A DNA stretch of 64,000 nucleotides, from assembly GCF_037914945.1 (NCBI RefSeq), contig NZ_CP149787.1, forward strand, positions 3,534,001-3,598,000, read 5' to 3'. The notes under the pieces are model-generated. The model had not been told where the DNA came from. It did not search any database and saw only the letters and a program-made list of their open reading frames with translations. Within the stretch, counting starts at the first letter, position 1. Every line of letters starts with the position of its first letter. Made by a program: the position numbers and the translations under genes. Shown here in pieces: positions 8,707 to 17,719 of this stretch. Origin of the DNA: Haloterrigena sp. KLK7 (GTDB lineage: Archaea > Halobacteriota > Halobacteria > Halobacteriales > Natrialbaceae).

Positions 8707-9648
8707 ATGAGTACGGCCGAGGTCGATATCTCACGGACGAAGGCGTGGCTGATGGCCGCACGCCCGCAGACGCTGCCCGCGGCCGCGGCGCCGGTGATCG
8801 TCGGGTCGGGACTCGCGCTCCACGAGGGCGTGTTCGCCCCGCTTCCGGCGGTACTGGCGTTCGTCGGCGCGGCGCTGATCCAGATCGGGACCAACTTCGC
8901 GAACGACTACTACGACGCGATCAAGGGGGCCGACACCGACGATCGAGAGGGGTTCACGCGGGTCACCCAGGCGGGGATCATCTCGCCGGAGCAGGTGAAG
9001 CTGGCGACGTTCGTCACCTTCGCGCTGGCGATTCTGTCGGGAACCTATCTCGTCTACGTCGGCGGTCTGCCGATCCTCGTCGTCGGGCTGGTGAGCGTGC
9101 TCTGCGGCTGGGCCTACACCGGCGGCCCCTATCCGCTGGGCTATCACGGCCTCGGGGACCCGTTCGTCTTCGTCTTCTTCGGAGTCGTCGCCGTGATGGG
9201 AACGTTCTACGTGCAGGCCGCGGCGACGCTCGCCGAACCGCTGACGACGACGATCCCCGAGGGCACCGTCACTCGCGAGGCGTTCCTCGCGAGCCTCCCG
9301 GTCGCCGGCATCTCGACGGCGATCATCGTCGTGAACAACGTCCGCGACCTCGAGACCGACGCCGAGACCGGGAAACGGACGCTCGCGGTTCGGATCGGCT
9401 ACCGCTGGAGTCGCGTCGAGTACGTCGCGCTGCTCGGCCTCGCCTTCCTCGTGCCGCCGTGGCTCTGGCTGGCCGAGGGGTTCGGTCCCCGCGTGTTGCT
9501 CCCGCTCGCCTCGCTGCCCTACGCGGCCGTCGTCGCCCGGACGGTCTGTACGCGGACCGACGGCGAGGCGCTGAACCCGGCGCTCGAGGGAACCGGAAAA
9601 CTACTGGCGATCTACGCGATCCTGTTCGCCGCGGGGGTGGCGATATAG
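8707..9648 (+). CDS. menA: MenA, 1,4-dihydroxy-2-naphthoate polyprenyltransferase
   Basis: MenA attaches the polyprenyl chain to 1,4-dihydroxy-2-naphthoate in the membrane. The 313-residue protein has about eight hydrophobic segments and both UbiA-family Asp-rich motifs: NFANDYYDAIKGADTDD (about 64-80) and NNVRDLETDAETGKRTLA (about 204-221). These bind Mg and the isoprenoid diphosphate. It starts at ATG 8707 and is followed after one base by menC, so menA-menC-menE form one transcription unit. Confidence 0.93.
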   Translation: MSTAEVDISRTKAWLMAARPQTLPAAAAPVIVGSGLALHEGVFAPLPAVLAFVGAALIQIGTNFANDYYDAIKGADTDDREGFTRVTQAGIISPEQVKLATFVTFALAILSGTYLVYVGGLPILVVGLVSVLCGWAYTGGPYPLGYHGLGDPFVFVFFGVVAVMGTFYVQAAATLAEPLTTTIPEGTVTREAFLASLPVAGISTAIIVVNNVRDLETDAETGKRTLAVRIGYRWSRVEYVALLGLAFLVPPWLWLAEGFGPRVLLPLASLPYAAVVARTVCTRTDGEALNPALEGTGKLLAIYAILFAAGVAI

Positions 9649-9649
9649 C

Positions 9650-10732
9650 ATGTCCGACGACGACGATCGAGACCTCGAACTCGAGTACCGACCGTTTTCG
9701 CTCGAGCTCGACGACCCGCTCGAGACGGCCGACGGGACGATCGACTCGCGGAAGGGCTTCCTCGTCCGGCTCTCCGAGCGGGGGGTCGACGACGGCCCTG
9801 TCGGTTACGGCGAGGCCACGCCGCTGCAGGGCTGGACGGAGTCCCACGCCGACTGCGAGGCGGCGCTCGCTCGCGCCGGCGAGGCGATCGAGTCCGGGTC
9901 GTCCGCGGCGATCGAGGCGGTCGACGAGCAGGTCGCGGCCAGACACGCGGTCGGCCTCGCGCTGACGGATCTGACCGCGAGACGCGAGTCGACGCCGCTG
10001 TACCGGTACATCGGACAGGGCCCGATGGTCGGCCGGGTGCCGGTCAACGCGACGATCGGCGACGGCTCGACGGTCGAGACCGTCCGCGAGGCCAGCGAGG
10101 CCGTCGAGCGCGGCTTTCGCTGCTGCAAGCTGAAGGCCGGCCAGCGGAGCGTCGAGGAGGACATCGAACGCGTCCGGCGCGTCCGCGAGGCCGTCGGCCC
10201 CGACGTCGAACTCCGGATCGACGCCAACGAGGCCTGGACCTACGAGGAGGCGGCGACCGCCCTCGAGGCCGCCGCCGAGTTCGACGTCTCGCTGCTCGAG
10301 CAGCCGCTCCCCGCGGGGGCGCTCGAGGGCCACGCCGACCTCCGGGCAGACGATCGCGGCGAGGGCGTCGGGATCGCGCTCGACGAGGGCCTGCTCGAGC
10401 ACGGCGTCGACGCGATCTGCGAGGCCGAGGCGGCCGACGCGCTCGTCCTGAAGCCGATGGCGCTGGGCGGCGTCGACGTCGCTCGAACGGTCGCAGCGTG
10501 GGTGAGCGAACTCGACATCGACCCGATCGTGACGACGACGATCGACGCCGTCGTCGCCCGGACGGGCGCGGTCCACCTGGCCGCGTCGATTCCCGACGTG
10601 TCGGCCTGCGGGCTGGCCACGGCGGACCTGCTCGCGGACGATCTCGGCAGGGATCCCGTCCTCCTCGAGAAGGGGTCGGCGGTCGTCCCGCAGGCGAAGG
10701 GACTGGGCGTCGAGGGGGTATGGGAGGAGTGA
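9650..10732 (+). CDS. menC: MenC, o-succinylbenzoate synthase
   Basis: MenC dehydrates SHCHC to o-succinylbenzoate. This 360-residue enolase-superfamily protein shows the catalytic Lys in CCKLKAGQ (about 155-162), metal ligands in ELRIDANEAW, LLEQPLP and ALDEGLLEHG, and a second catalytic Lys in LVLKPMALGG. The gene begins one base after menA and overlaps menE in a TGATG junction (10730-10734), which indicates coupled translation. Confidence 0.92.
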   Translation: MSDDDDRDLELEYRPFSLELDDPLETADGTIDSRKGFLVRLSERGVDDGPVGYGEATPLQGWTESHADCEAALARAGEAIESGSSAAIEAVDEQVAARHAVGLALTDLTARRESTPLYRYIGQGPMVGRVPVNATIGDGSTVETVREASEAVERGFRCCKLKAGQRSVEEDIERVRRVREAVGPDVELRIDANEAWTYEEAATALEAAAEFDVSLLEQPLPAGALEGHADLRADDRGEGVGIALDEGLLEHGVDAICEAEAADALVLKPMALGGVDVARTVAAWVSELDIDPIVTTTIDAVVARTGAVHLAASIPDVSACGLATADLLADDLGRDPVLLEKGSAVVPQAKGLGVEGVWEE

Positions 10733-12309
10733 TGCCCGGGCCGGTCGACTGGCCGACGCGGGACCTGCTCGCCCACCGCGCGTCGACGACGCCGGACGCG
10801 ACGGCCGTGATCGACGCCGACGCGGGCGAGTCGCGGACGTACGGCGAGTTCGATCGGCGGGTCGACGCCGTCACCGAGCGCCTCGAGACCGTCGTCTACG
10901 GCCCCGACGACCGACTCGACCGCCCCGCGCGGCTCGGCGTCCTGATGGACACGCGAATCGCCTTCGCCGAGGTCTACTTCGCCGCGATGCGCCGGGGCGT
11001 TACGGTCGTCCCGCTGAACGTCCGGGAGACGGCCGCCGAACTCGAGTCGAAGGTCCGCCGGACCGACCTCGACGCGATCGTCTGCGAGGCCGAGACGGAG
11101 GGGCTCGCGATCGAGATCGCCGACCGTCCGATCGTCTCGGTCGACGAGACCGAACGGGCGGGTGTCGACTCGCTCCGATCGAGTACCGCGGGAACCGCGG
11201 ACGCGGAGTCGGTCTCTCTCGAGCGCGACCGGACTCACCTGCTCATGTTCACCTCGGGAACGTCGGGCGAGCCGAAGATCGTTCGACTGACCCTCGGGAA
11301 CCTCGTCTCGAGCGCGAACGCCTCGGCGTTCCGGCTCGGCGTGACGCCCGACGACCGGTGGCTCTGTTGTCTCCCGATGTACCACATGGGCGGGCTGGCC
11401 CCGGTCGTCCGCTCGACGCTGTACGGAACGACGGTCGTCGTTCAGCGGTCGTTCGATCCCGAGGCGACCGCTCGCGTGATCGACGAGTACGACGTCACGG
11501 GCGTCTCGCTCGTCCCGACGATGTGCAAGCGGCTGCTCGACGCCGGCTGGTCGCCGCCCGACTCGCTGCGCTTCGTCCTGCTGGGCGGGGCGCCCGCGAC
11601 GAGCGAGTTGCTCGAGCGCTGCCGGGCCGCCGGTGTGCCGGTGTACCCGACCTACGGGATGACCGAGACGGCCTCCCAGATCGCGACGGCGACCCCCGGG
11701 GAGACCGCGACTCACGAGGGAACGGTCGGCCGGCCCCTCGTCTGTACCGACGTGACGGTCGTCGACGAGGCCGGCGATCCGCTCCCAGCGAGAGAGTCGG
11801 GCGAACTGGTCGTCTCCGGGCCGACGGTGACGCCGGGGTATCTCTCCGACGCGGAGACCGAGGCGGCCTTCGGCGAGCACGGCTTGCACACCGGCGATAT
11901 CGGCTACCGAGACGAGGGCGGGCGGCTCTGGATCCTCAACCGACGGAGCGACCGGATCGTCACCGGCGGCGAGAACGTCGATCCCGGCGAAGTACTCGCG
12001 GCCCTGCGGAGCCACCCGGCGGTCGATGAGGCGGCGGTCGTCGGCCTCGAGGACCCCGAGTGGGGCGAGCGCGTCGCTGCGTTGATCGTCCCCGCTGCCG
12101 GCGCCGCGAGCGGCGACGCCAGCGTGACGGACGCGCTCGCCCTCGAGTCGCTGCTCGCTCACTGCGACGAGCGGCTCGCGGGATTCAAACGTCCGAAGAC
12201 GATCGGCACCGCCGCCGCCCTCCCTCGGACCGCGTCGGGGACCGTCGACCGGGCGGCCGTCCGGGAGCGACTGCTCGAGGACGGGATCGACGCGACCGAA
12301 CTGCGGTGA
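10732..12309 (+). CDS. menE: MenE, o-succinylbenzoate-CoA ligase
   Basis: MenE adenylates o-succinylbenzoate and forms its CoA thioester. The 525-residue ANL-family protein has the P-loop LLMFTSGTSGEPKIV (about 170-184), YPTYGMTETAS, HTGDIGYRDEGG, the NRRSDRIVTGGENVDP hinge, and the late catalytic Lys region GFKRPKTI. ATG 10732 overlaps the menC stop; the open frame extends further upstream within menC but that part is a shadow. The substrate is assigned mainly from position in the men cluster. Confidence 0.92.
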   Translation: MPGPVDWPTRDLLAHRASTTPDATAVIDADAGESRTYGEFDRRVDAVTERLETVVYGPDDRLDRPARLGVLMDTRIAFAEVYFAAMRRGVTVVPLNVRETAAELESKVRRTDLDAIVCEAETEGLAIEIADRPIVSVDETERAGVDSLRSSTAGTADAESVSLERDRTHLLMFTSGTSGEPKIVRLTLGNLVSSANASAFRLGVTPDDRWLCCLPMYHMGGLAPVVRSTLYGTTVVVQRSFDPEATARVIDEYDVTGVSLVPTMCKRLLDAGWSPPDSLRFVLLGGAPATSELLERCRAAGVPVYPTYGMTETASQIATATPGETATHEGTVGRPLVCTDVTVVDEAGDPLPARESGELVVSGPTVTPGYLSDAETEAAFGEHGLHTGDIGYRDEGGRLWILNRRSDRIVTGGENVDPGEVLAALRSHPAVDEAAVVGLEDPEWGERVAALIVPAAGAASGDASVTDALALESLLAHCDERLAGFKRPKTIGTAAALPRTASGTVDRAAVRERLLEDGIDATELR

Positions 12310-12395
12310 TACCGGCGCCGTCTCAGACCGGCCGAAACCCCTCGAGACTGCCGCCGGAACCGGAGTTAAGGCGCTTCGGGACCTATCCTCGAGTC

Positions 12396-13193
12396 GTGTG
12401 TACACTGACCCTCGCCTGGCAGGTCTTCGAGGACGCGCCGGTCGCGGTCGCCGCCAACCGCGACGAGGCGGTCGATCGGGAGTCGCTCCCGCCGGATATC
12501 TACCGCGAGGAGCCGCTGATCGTCGCGCCCAGCGACGCAGAGGCCGGCGGAACGTGGATCGGGTACAACGAGCACGGCGTCTTCGCGGGGATCACGAACA
12601 AGTGGACCGACGCCGACCTCGCGGGCGACCGCTCGCGGGGCCTGCTCGTCGCCGACGTCCTCGCGGCCGAGTCGGCCGCCGAGGCGGGCGAAATCATCGA
12701 GACCGCGACGGCCGACCGCGAGTATCAGGGCTTCTACCTCGTCGTCGCCGACGCCGACGACGCCTACTGCTACTACTGGGACGGCTCGCTCGAGCGGATC
12801 GACTTCGAGCCCGGCGTCCACGTCGTGGTCAACGTCGCGGTCGACGAGACGGTCGACGTTCCCGACTTCCGGGCGGACGCGGGGCGCCGACAGGCTGCCA
12901 ACGCCCGCGGGGTCCGCGAGGCGCTGTCGGTCGACGACGGCGATGGGAACCGCGACGACGATGCCGATGCTGACGAATCGGTCGGGGAGTGGCTCGAGCG
13001 GGCCGGCGAGGTCTTAGGCGACCACGAGTACGGCGTCTGCATCCACGAGAACGGGTTCGGGACGCGGTCGTCGTCGCTGATCGCCCTCGGCCCCGCGGGG
13101 CCGCGCTACGAGTTCGCGCCGGGGCCGCCCTGCGAGACGGCATACGAGCCCGTCTCCCTGGAGGCCGACCGCGACCTCGACGGGCGGCTATAG
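12396..13193 (+). CDS. NRDE/TANGO2-family protein
   Basis: A 265-residue protein. The start is GTG 12396, giving MCTLTLAW; the MCT N-terminus is diagnostic of the NRDE family, and removal of Met would expose Cys2 as in Ntn-type hydrolases. The name-giving AANRDE motif is at about residues 20-25, and GTWIGYNEHGVFAGITN follows at about 50-66. The function is unknown; eukaryotic TANGO2 is linked to heme and lipid handling, which should not be carried over directly. It lies 87 nt after menE on the same strand and may be co-transcribed. Confidence 0.85.
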   Translation: MCTLTLAWQVFEDAPVAVAANRDEAVDRESLPPDIYREEPLIVAPSDAEAGGTWIGYNEHGVFAGITNKWTDADLAGDRSRGLLVADVLAAESAAEAGEIIETATADREYQGFYLVVADADDAYCYYWDGSLERIDFEPGVHVVVNVAVDETVDVPDFRADAGRRQAANARGVREALSVDDGDGNRDDDADADESVGEWLERAGEVLGDHEYGVCIHENGFGTRSSSLIALGPAGPRYEFAPGPPCETAYEPVSLEADRDLDGRL

Positions 13194-13339
13194 GACGCGC
13201 GACCGATGGCCCGCCCTCGAGCGCGGTCGTCGCGGACCGAACCGGGGAGCGGTAGATTCATGCGCCTCCGTCCATCTCATACGCACATGGACGCACTCCT
13301 GCCCCTAGCGACGAGTACGGAGAGGTGGTCACCGTGAGT

Positions 13340-13684
13340 ATGTCGACGGCCGAAGCGGAACTCTCCGAGGACGAGCGCGCCGGACTCGAACTCGTTCGCG
13401 AGAGCGGCGGCATCCACCAGAGCGACTTCTGGAAGGAACTGGGCGTCTCCTCGCGAAAGGGCAGCCGGATCGTCGAGTCGCTCGTCGAGAAGGAACTCGT
13501 CGACCGAGAGGACACGGTCTACGACGGGCACAACACCTACTACATCACGCCGACCGCTCGCGACCTGGATTTCACCCTGCTGATGGCCGGCGACATGCTG
13601 TCGCCGTTTATCGGCGAGGAGGAAGTCGATCCCAACAGCGACGCCTTCTCGCAGTGGATCATGAACCTCGCTTACGAGGACTAG
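13340..13684 (+). CDS. Winged-helix transcriptional regulator (MarR-like)
   Basis: A 114-residue protein. Residues about 10-70 form a winged helix: GIHQSDFWKELGVSSRKGSRIVESLVEKELVDRE is the helix-turn-helix followed by a wing (DTVYDGHNTYYITPTARD). The C-terminal 45 residues are probably a dimerisation helix. ATG 13340 is preferred; GTG 13334 and 13325 are in frame. No effector domain is present and the target is unknown. Confidence 0.78.
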   Translation: MSTAEAELSEDERAGLELVRESGGIHQSDFWKELGVSSRKGSRIVESLVEKELVDREDTVYDGHNTYYITPTARDLDFTLLMAGDMLSPFIGEEEVDPNSDAFSQWIMNLAYED

Positions 13685-13741
13685 CGACCGGCGACGACTC
13701 GACCAGTCCCGTTTTCGAGACGATCGATCGCCCAGCGACGG

Positions 13742-14155
13742 CTACTCGTAGGGATCGAACCGCTCGATGAGGACGAACGGATCTCGCTCGCGGTTGTAGT
13801 AGGAGACGTCGCCGTCGAGCGCCTCGATGAGCCGGCGGTGGACCTCGCGTGCGGCCCGCCCCTCGTCGGGTTCCAAGTGGTGACGGCCCCGCATGTCGTT
13901 CCAGAACCCGCCGTCGAGCCAGAGCAGCGTCTCGTCGTTGGACTGGTAGACGACCTCCCCGTTCTCGGTCAACCCCTCGATCGCGCGCTGGCGTCCCGAC
14001 AGCTGTGCTCGCGCGAGGACGGCCACGAGCTGGCGCCGCGAGACCGGCGCGTGCAGCGCGACGTCGTCGACCGTCTCCCCGAAGTAGCCCTCGACGAGGT
14101 CACACGCCCGGGAGAACTCGTCGAACTCGACCTGTTGATTGTGTGTAATTTGCAT
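13742..14155 (-). CDS. Hypothetical protein, acidic, 137 residues
   Basis: No family is recognised. The protein is soluble, acidic and appears folded, with alternating helical stretches (DEFSRACDLVEGYFGETVDDV; RRQLVAVLARAQL), a WLDGGFWND motif near the middle and a Tyr/Arg-rich C-terminus. It has no cysteine pair, signal or membrane segment beyond a single Cys18. Haloarchaeal codon usage and a normal start (ATG 14155) support a real gene. It ends 57 nt after the end of the HTH gene, convergently. Confidence 0.6.
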   Translation of the reverse strand: MQITHNQQVEFDEFSRACDLVEGYFGETVDDVALHAPVSRRQLVAVLARAQLSGRQRAIEGLTENGEVVYQSNDETLLWLDGGFWNDMRGRHHLEPDEGRAAREVHRRLIEALDGDVSYYNRERDPFVLIERFDPYE

Positions 14156-14243
14156 TGAACGGTCACCGAGGATCGGTTAGCTATGGCTACTGTTTGCAAA
14201 ATCGATATAAAAAGATATCTTCCGTATCGAGACGTGAGTCGCG

Positions 14244-15518
14244 TCAGGCCAGCGCGCTCGCGGCGCGGATCAGCCGCCGCTCGCCGAAGGCGGGGCCGAC
14301 CAGCTGGAGGCCGACGGGGAGGCCGTCGGTCTCGCCGGCCGGCACCGAGATGGCGGGGAGATCGGCGAGGTTGACCGGCACCGTGTTCGCGTCGGCCAGA
14401 TACATCTGCAGCGGGTCGTCGAGGCTCTCGCCGAGTTCGAACGGGGGTACCGGCATCGTCGGGCTGGCGAGTACGTCCGCCTCGGATAGGGCCTCGTCGA
14501 AGTCCTGTTTGACCCACGCACGGGCGTCCTGGGCCTTCTTGTAGTACTTGTCGTGGTAGCCCGCCGAGAGGGCGTAGGTGCCCAGTAGGATGCGTCGCTT
14601 GACCTCGTCGCCGAACCCTTCCTTGCGAGTCTGGGCGAACGTCTCGTTCCAGTTCCCTTCGGCGTCGCTCGAGTGGCCGTAGCGGACGCCGTCGAACCGC
14701 GCGAGATTCGACGACGCTTCCGACATCGCGATCACGTAGTAGGCCTCGACGGCGTGCTCGACGGAGGGAAGCGAGACCTCGTGGTACTCGGCGCCTCGAT
14801 CCTCCAGTTCGGCGATGGCGTCCCAGAAGGTCTCGACGACGCCCTCGTCGGCGCCCTCGAGCAACTCGGTGGGGACGCCGATCTGCAGGCCGTCGACGTC
14901 GCCGGTGGCGGCGTCGGCGTAGCTTTCGCCGTCCTCGAGCGGGATCTCACGGGTAGTCGCGTCCCGTTCGTCCTCGCCCGCGATGACGTCGAGCAACTGC
15001 GCGGCGTCCTCGACGGTCTCGCCGAAGGGGCCGATCTGCTCCAAGCTATTGGCGTAGGCGACGAGGCCGTAGCGGGAGACCAGCCCGTAGGTGGGCTTGA
15101 TCCCGACGACGCCGCAGAAGGCGGCGGGACAGCGGACCGAGCCGCCGGTGTCCGACCCCAGCGCGACGTCGGCCTCGCCCGCGGCGACGGCGGCCGCGGA
15201 GCCCCCGGAGGAGCCGCCCGGAACGTGACCCGGCGCCGCCGGATTGTCCGTCGATCCGAAGTGGGAGGTCTCGGTCGTCGTCCCCATTCCGAACTCGTCC
15301 ATGTTCGCCTTCCCGACGATGGTCGCGCCCGCTTCCGTCAGGCGTTCGACGACCGTCGCGTCGTAGGGCGGGACGTACTCCTCGAGCATCTTCGAGCCGC
15401 AGGTCGTCCGGACGCCCTCGGTCGAGATGTTGTCCTTGACCGCGACGGTCGTTCCCGAAAGCGGCCCGTCGTCGGCGCCCTCGATGCGCTCCTCGGTGAT
15501 GTAGATGTTCTCCGACAT
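14244..15518 (-). CDS. gatA: GatA, Glu-tRNA(Gln) amidotransferase subunit A
   Basis: GatA is the glutaminase subunit of the GatCAB complex, which converts misacylated Glu-tRNA(Gln) or Asp-tRNA(Asn) to the amide form. The 424-residue amidase-signature protein shows the catalytic Lys in TVAVKDNIS, the cis-Ser loop in PGGSSGGSAAA and the nucleophilic Ser in GSDTGGSVRCPAA. Start ATG 15518 is chosen; GTG 15524, which overlaps the gatC stop, is an alternative. It is directly coupled to gatC. gatB is not in the window. Confidence 0.93.
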   Translation of the reverse strand: MSENIYITEERIEGADDGPLSGTTVAVKDNISTEGVRTTCGSKMLEEYVPPYDATVVERLTEAGATIVGKANMDEFGMGTTTETSHFGSTDNPAAPGHVPGGSSGGSAAAVAAGEADVALGSDTGGSVRCPAAFCGVVGIKPTYGLVSRYGLVAYANSLEQIGPFGETVEDAAQLLDVIAGEDERDATTREIPLEDGESYADAATGDVDGLQIGVPTELLEGADEGVVETFWDAIAELEDRGAEYHEVSLPSVEHAVEAYYVIAMSEASSNLARFDGVRYGHSSDAEGNWNETFAQTRKEGFGDEVKRRILLGTYALSAGYHDKYYKKAQDARAWVKQDFDEALSEADVLASPTMPVPPFELGESLDDPLQMYLADANTVPVNLADLPAISVPAGETDGLPVGLQLVGPAFGERRLIRAASALA

Positions 15519-15520
15519 GA

Positions 15521-15799
15521 TCACGAGACGTTGGGACCTTTGAAGTAGCCGTCCTCGGTCTCCGAGGCGTTCTCGAGGGCCGCGTCGCGGTCTAACGACG
15601 CGCGTTCCTCGTCGGGCCGCATCACGTTCGTGAGGTCGGCCTCGCGGTCGACCTCGGGCACCTCGTCTAACGTCTCGAAGTACTCGAGGATGTCCGCGAA
15701 CTGTCGCGCGAATCGGTCGACATCGTCGTCGGCGAGGTCGACGCGAGCGAGTCCCGCGACGTGGCGGACCTCCTCGGGGCTAACGGCGTCGTCGCTCAT
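15521..15799 (-). CDS. gatC: GatC, amidotransferase subunit C
   Basis: The 92-residue GatC bridges GatA and GatB. It opens with SPEEVRHVAGLARVDLADDDVD (helical GatC N-terminus), then FADILEYFETLDEVP and the extended C-terminal MRPDEERASLDRDAALENA segment typical of the family. ATG 15799 is the clear start. The longer open frame upstream is low-complexity and lies outside the gene. It precedes gatA with essentially no gap. Confidence 0.92.
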   Translation of the reverse strand: MSDDAVSPEEVRHVAGLARVDLADDDVDRFARQFADILEYFETLDEVPEVDREADLTNVMRPDEERASLDRDAALENASETEDGYFKGPNVS

Positions 15800-16119
15800 G
15801 GTTGCTCGAACCGGCGGGCGGAGAGTAAGGGTTTCGATACCGTCGTTGCGGGTCGGTACCGGAACGCGGGCTCTCGAGCGGCCCTCGAGAGAGTTGCGTG
15901 ATATCGAGACGACCGCGCGATACCGACCACGGGATCGCTCGAATCGGGATCGCGACTCCTTCGAGGCCGACCGCGGCGCCCGGGACCGATCGGGCCGCGG
16001 TCGGCCGTCGATCGCGGTCGCTCTCAATACCGGCTTGACTCGAGTTATTACGCCGCTAACCGATATGCACTGAATATAGTAACTGTATACTGAAGGTCGC
16101 CAATACCGATCGATTGCGT
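15800..16119. other. Intergenic region upstream of gatC and the zinc-binding mini-gene
   Basis: No gene is seen. The distal 60 nt (about 16045-16095) are AT-richer, with GAATATAGTAACTGTATAC around 16072-16090, which probably holds the promoter of the 41-residue gene starting at 16120. Confidence 0.5.
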
Positions 16120-16245
16120 ATGAGCTGCGACAACTGTCGGTCCGAGGAAATCGCGTACACGCTGACGACCCACGTCGCGGACGCGCCGGACGAACGGGTC
16201 GAACTGCACTTCTGCTCGAGCGAGTGCCTCCGCGTCTGGACCTGA
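16120..16245 (+). CDS. 41-residue zinc-binding mini-protein
   Basis: A short gene encoding 41 residues. It has two cysteine pairs: Cys3-x2-Cys6 (MSCDNC) and Cys32-x3-Cys36 in HFCSSECLRVW, with His30 beside the second pair. This is the layout of a single zinc ribbon / TRASH-like finger. Haloarchaea encode many such micro-proteins. The ATG is preceded by an AT-rich promoter-like stretch at about 30-48 nt. The partner is unknown; it could act in RNA, DNA or metal binding. Confidence 0.7.
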   Translation: MSCDNCRSEEIAYTLTTHVADAPDERVELHFCSSECLRVWT

Positions 16246-16349
16246 ATACGGCGCTACTGACTCCCAGTGCGGGCTCGATGCGGCAGTGTCGACTCGCGCG
16301 GTCAGTCGTCTCCCAAACCGGTATTACGCCTCCCGTGGTCGGCCGAGAT

Positions 16350-17264
16350 ATGGCTACGATGCCGTCGGCGCGGGCCGGAACGGACGCGGAGCTACTGTCG
16401 ACGATCGACGCGGAGTCGACCGTCCGGGAAGTCAACGGGATCCGGTTGCACGTCGTCGCCGCCGGCGACGAGGACGATCCGCTCGTCGTGTTACTGCACG
16501 GCTTTCCCGAGTTCTGGTACGGCTGGCGCCATCAGCTCGAGCCGCTCGTCGAGGCCGGCTACCGCGTGCTCGTGCCCGATCAGCGGGGCTACAACCTGAG
16601 CGAGAAACCGGGGGCGCTGCGGGCCTACCGAACCAGCGAGTGCTCGCGGGATATCGCCGACCTGATCGCGACCGAGGGGCGAGACAGCGCACGCGTCGTC
16701 GGCCACGACTGGGGCGGGCTGGTCGCCTGGGACCTCGCGCTCCGGCGGCCGGCGGCGGTCGACCGGCTCGCGATCATCAACGCGCCCCATCCCACCGTCT
16801 ATCGTCAGCACCTGCAGTCGGATCCCGAGCAGCTGCGCCGCAGTTGGTACGCGGCCGCGATCCAGCTCCCGTGGCTGCCCGAATTCGCCTGTCGGACGGC
16901 CGACTTCCGACTGCTCGAGCGCGCGCTCCGGGAGACCGCCGCGCCGGGGACGTTCACCGACGCGGAACTCGATCGGTATCGCCGCGCCTGGGGTCGACCC
17001 GATGCACTTACCGGGATGCTCGACTGGTACCGCGCGTCCGCTCGCGCCCCCTCACCGCCGCCTCGAGAACGGGTCGACGCCCCGACGACGATCGTCTGGG
17101 GGGAGAACGACGTCGCCCTGACGTCCTCCCTCGCGGTCGACAGCGACCAGCGGTGCGATCGGAGCCGCCTCGAGCTGCTGCCGGAGACGAGCCACTGGGT
17201 GCAACACGAACGGCCGGCCCGACTGACCGAACTGTTGCTCGAGACGTTTGAAAACGGCGCCTAG
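16350..17264 (+). CDS. Alpha/beta hydrolase, epoxide-hydrolase/dehalogenase type
   Basis: A 304-residue soluble hydrolase. HGFPEFWYGWRHQ (about 50-62) supplies the oxyanion-hole and HGxP motif, VGHDWGGLVAW (about 116-126) places the nucleophile Asp in a G-H-D-x-G-G elbow, and the catalytic His lies in ETSHWVQHE near the C-terminus. Asp as nucleophile points to soluble epoxide hydrolase or haloalkane dehalogenase, not an esterase. The start is ATG 16350 (ATG 16359 is an alternative). The natural substrate is not evident. Confidence 0.85.
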   Translation: MATMPSARAGTDAELLSTIDAESTVREVNGIRLHVVAAGDEDDPLVVLLHGFPEFWYGWRHQLEPLVEAGYRVLVPDQRGYNLSEKPGALRAYRTSECSRDIADLIATEGRDSARVVGHDWGGLVAWDLALRRPAAVDRLAIINAPHPTVYRQHLQSDPEQLRRSWYAAAIQLPWLPEFACRTADFRLLERALRETAAPGTFTDAELDRYRRAWGRPDALTGMLDWYRASARAPSPPPRERVDAPTTIVWGENDVALTSSLAVDSDQRCDRSRLELLPETSHWVQHERPARLTELLLETFENGA

Positions 17265-17268
17265 CGGC

Positions 17269-17529
17269 TCAGGGCCGCCAGATAACGGTCACGACCTCGC
17301 TGCCCTCGACGGTCTCGTACGCGTAGCCGCGGTCCTCGAGTTTCGGGTAGAGGAACTGCGGGACGCGGTCGTTTCGTTGGACGAGGACCGTTTCGTCCGG
17401 TAGGTCGGCCAGTTCCTCGAGGGTGTTTTTGAGCGGTTTCGGCGGGCCGAGCGACCGCACGTCGATCGTCTTCCGCGGTCGATCGCTCGGTGCATCGGTG
17501 CGGTCGACGACGGTGTCGGGCGACTGCAT
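17269..17529 (-). CDS. DUF2249-domain protein 1
   Basis: An 86-residue protein. After about 20 variable residues comes the DUF2249 core: TIDVRSLGPPKPLKNTLEEL, then ETVLVQRNDRVPQFLYPKLEDRGY. DUF2249 is a small TusA-like alpha/beta fold often found beside denitrification and anaerobic-respiration genes; its biochemistry is unclear. The family's usual HEPKPL loop is replaced by NDRVPQFL, so any ligand site is altered. A CGAAC-N2-GTTCG-type site lies 38 nt upstream of its ATG. It is the first of three paralogues in 1.1 kb. Confidence 0.8.
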   Translation of the reverse strand: MQSPDTVVDRTDAPSDRPRKTIDVRSLGPPKPLKNTLEELADLPDETVLVQRNDRVPQFLYPKLEDRGYAYETVEGSEVVTVIWRP

Positions 17530-17567
17530 ACGTCTCCGTTGGTGCCGACGCTACCTCGCTTTCGTCC

Positions 17568-17579
17568 CGTACGTGTTCG
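17568..17579 (-). promoter_or_regulatory. CGAAC-N2-GTTCG site (one mismatch) upstream of DUF2249-1
   Basis: The plus strand reads CGTACGTGTTCG, one mismatch from CGAACGTGTTCG. It ends 38 nt before the start codon (17529), the same placement as in six other genes of the window. Confidence 0.6.
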
Positions 17580-17719
17580 GTCGCCGAAAGCGGTCGCGAC
17601 GCGTGACACGGCGGCGCAAAAGGGTGGAAGCTGGGGGGTCCGCGGTGGTCGGTGACGGCCGGCGCTGACGGGAATCGAGCCGGCCGCGTCGCGACTCGAC
17701 GCCGCGGTTCGTCGGCCGA

